A stretch of DNA of 51,411 nucleotides from Mycobacterium sp. E183. GTDB lineage: Bacteria; Actinomycetota; Actinomycetes; Mycobacteriales; Mycobacteriaceae. The notes under the pieces are model-generated. The model saw only the letters and a list, made by a program, of their open reading frames with translations. It had not been told where the DNA came from and did no database searches. Below, one piece after another: positions 50,785 through 51,411 of the stretch; positions within the stretch are counted from its first letter, which is position 1, and each line of letters begins with the position of its first letter. Where the stretch lies: positions 1 through 51,411 of the forward strand of contig NZ_LZJN01000196.1 in assembly GCF_001667735.1 (NCBI RefSeq), read 5' to 3'. The translations under genes and the position numbers were made by a program.

Positions 50785-51411
50785 ATGCAGTCAATGACTT
50801 TCGATAACCAGGTGGCCATCGTCACCGGCGCCGGTGGCGGGCTTGGCCGCTGTCACGCCCTCGAGCTCGCACGGCGCGGTGCCCGCGTCGTGGTCAACGA
50901 CCTGGGCAGCGCCGTGGACGGCAGCGGCGCGTCGACGTCGGCGGCCCAGGCCGTGGTCGACGAGATCACAGCGGCGGGCGGCACCGCGGTCGCCAACGGG
51001 GACTCGGTGGCCACCGAGGACGGCGGCGCCGCGATCGTGGCAACGGCCATGGACGCCTTCGGCCGGGTCGATATTCTGGTGAACAACGCGGGGATTCTGC
51101 GCGACGCGGCTTTCAAGAACATGACCGCCGAGCAGGTTGATGCGGTCATATCGGTACACCTCGCCGGCGCATTCAACGTGACGCGGGCCGTGTGGCCGAT
51201 CATGCGGGCACAGAATTACGGACGGATCGTTCAGACCACTTCCGGCACCGGACTTTTCGGGAACTTCGGTCAAGCCAACTACGGCGCGGCCAAGATGGGC
51301 CTCATCGGCATGATGCACGTTCTCGCCATCGAAGGTGCCCGCAACGGCATCGCCATCAACGCCGTCGCCCCCATCGCACGGACGCGGATGACCGAGAACA
51401 TCATGGGGGAA
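50785..51411 (+). CDS. Short-chain dehydrogenase/reductase, 5' part (cut by the right edge)
   Basis: The 209 codons to the window end are open. The product begins MQSMTFDNQVAIVTGAGGGLGR (ATG 50794 is an alternative), with TGxxxGxG, NNAG (VDILVNNAGILRD), catalytic Ser in QTTSGTGLFGN and YxxxK in NYGAAKMG. The segment VVVNDLGSAVDGSGAS is characteristic of the 3-hydroxyacyl-CoA dehydrogenase/MFE-2-like branch of SDRs, which fits oxidation of a hydroxyacyl-CoA. It is divergent from the ligase gene and shares its promoter region. Confidence 0.92.
   Translation, partial: MQSMTFDNQVAIVTGAGGGLGRCHALELARRGARVVVNDLGSAVDGSGASTSAAQAVVDEITAAGGTAVANGDSVATEDGGAAIVATAMDAFGRVDILVNNAGILRDAAFKNMTAEQVDAVISVHLAGAFNVTRAVWPIMRAQNYGRIVQTTSGTGLFGNFGQANYGAAKMGLIGMMHVLAIEGARNGIAINAVAPIARTRMTENIMGE

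Noticed and set aside
1..51411. CRISPR arrays, tRNA/rRNA genes, insertion sequences
   Set aside because: No repeated spacer-like pattern, no cloverleaf or rRNA motif in the intergenic gaps, and no transposase or terminal repeats seen.

Overview
The window is chromosomal DNA of a Mycobacterium, probably a non-tuberculous species. It is GC-rich, uses GTG and TTG starts freely, has many 1-4 base stop/start overlaps, and carries mycobactin genes in the order hrcA - Rv2375-like - cfp2 - mbtH..mbtB / mbtA known from M. tuberculosis (comparisons with M. tuberculosis are from memory). I see no tRNA, rRNA, CRISPR array or insertion sequence.

Region 1 (1-3822). The 5' part of hrcA (minus) runs off the left edge. 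A Rv2375-like small protein follows, then a carboxymuconolactone-decarboxylase-family gene overlapping an ECF41-type sigma factor gene. This pair is an insertion relative to M. tuberculosis and has a candidate ECF41 promoter in front of it. Two divergent tandem copies of the secreted antigen gene cfp2/mtb12 follow.

Region 2 (3924-26745). This is the mycobactin siderophore cluster. mbtB-mbtT-mbtC-mbtD-mbtE-mbtF-mbtG-mbtH form one minus-strand polycistron in which every neighbouring pair overlaps. mbtA runs divergently, and two IdeR-like iron boxes lie between mbtB and mbtA. MbtA loads salicylate on MbtB, MbtB adds and cyclises Ser/Thr, MbtE adds the acyl-hydroxylysine, MbtC/MbtD add the hydroxyacyl unit, MbtF adds the terminal hydroxylysine, and MbtG supplies lysine N6-hydroxylation. 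MbtE is unusual: it has two full modules (C-A-T-C-A-T), and the second adenylation domain lacks the aspartate that normally anchors the alpha-amino group. The thioesterase MbtT is a separate protein. mbtI and mbtJ are absent from the window.

Region 3 (26757-28260). A TetR regulator and a mycothiol-dependent maleylpyruvate isomerase-like (DinB-like) enzyme share three copies of a 17-bp operator, so they form a self-contained regulatory unit.

Region 4 (28261-33220). An approximately 670-base stretch without a convincing gene carries two short palindromes. It precedes a possible 57-residue ORF and a tightly coupled operon of a PapA1/2/3-like acyltransferase, a second HxxxDG acyltransferase-like protein and a polytopic membrane protein. 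No polyketide synthase or MmpL gene is next to it.

Region 5 (33298-51411). This is a catabolic island with two acyl-CoA ligases, a FadE28/FadE29-like acyl-CoA dehydrogenase pair, two atypical crotonases, a hotdog thioesterase, and an Ltp2-like thiolase-fold protein with a DUF35 partner (a retro-aldolase arrangement). It also holds an HpcH/HpaI aldolase, a D-2-hydroxyacid dehydrogenase, a TauD-like dioxygenase, an amidohydrolase, an LLM flavin enzyme, a nitroreductase, a DapB-like dehydrogenase, an SDR (cut by the right edge) and a TetR regulator. Three of its divergent promoters share a TCTC-n-GAG palindrome. The likely job is CoA-dependent degradation of a branched or cyclic carboxylic acid whose identity the sequence does not reveal.
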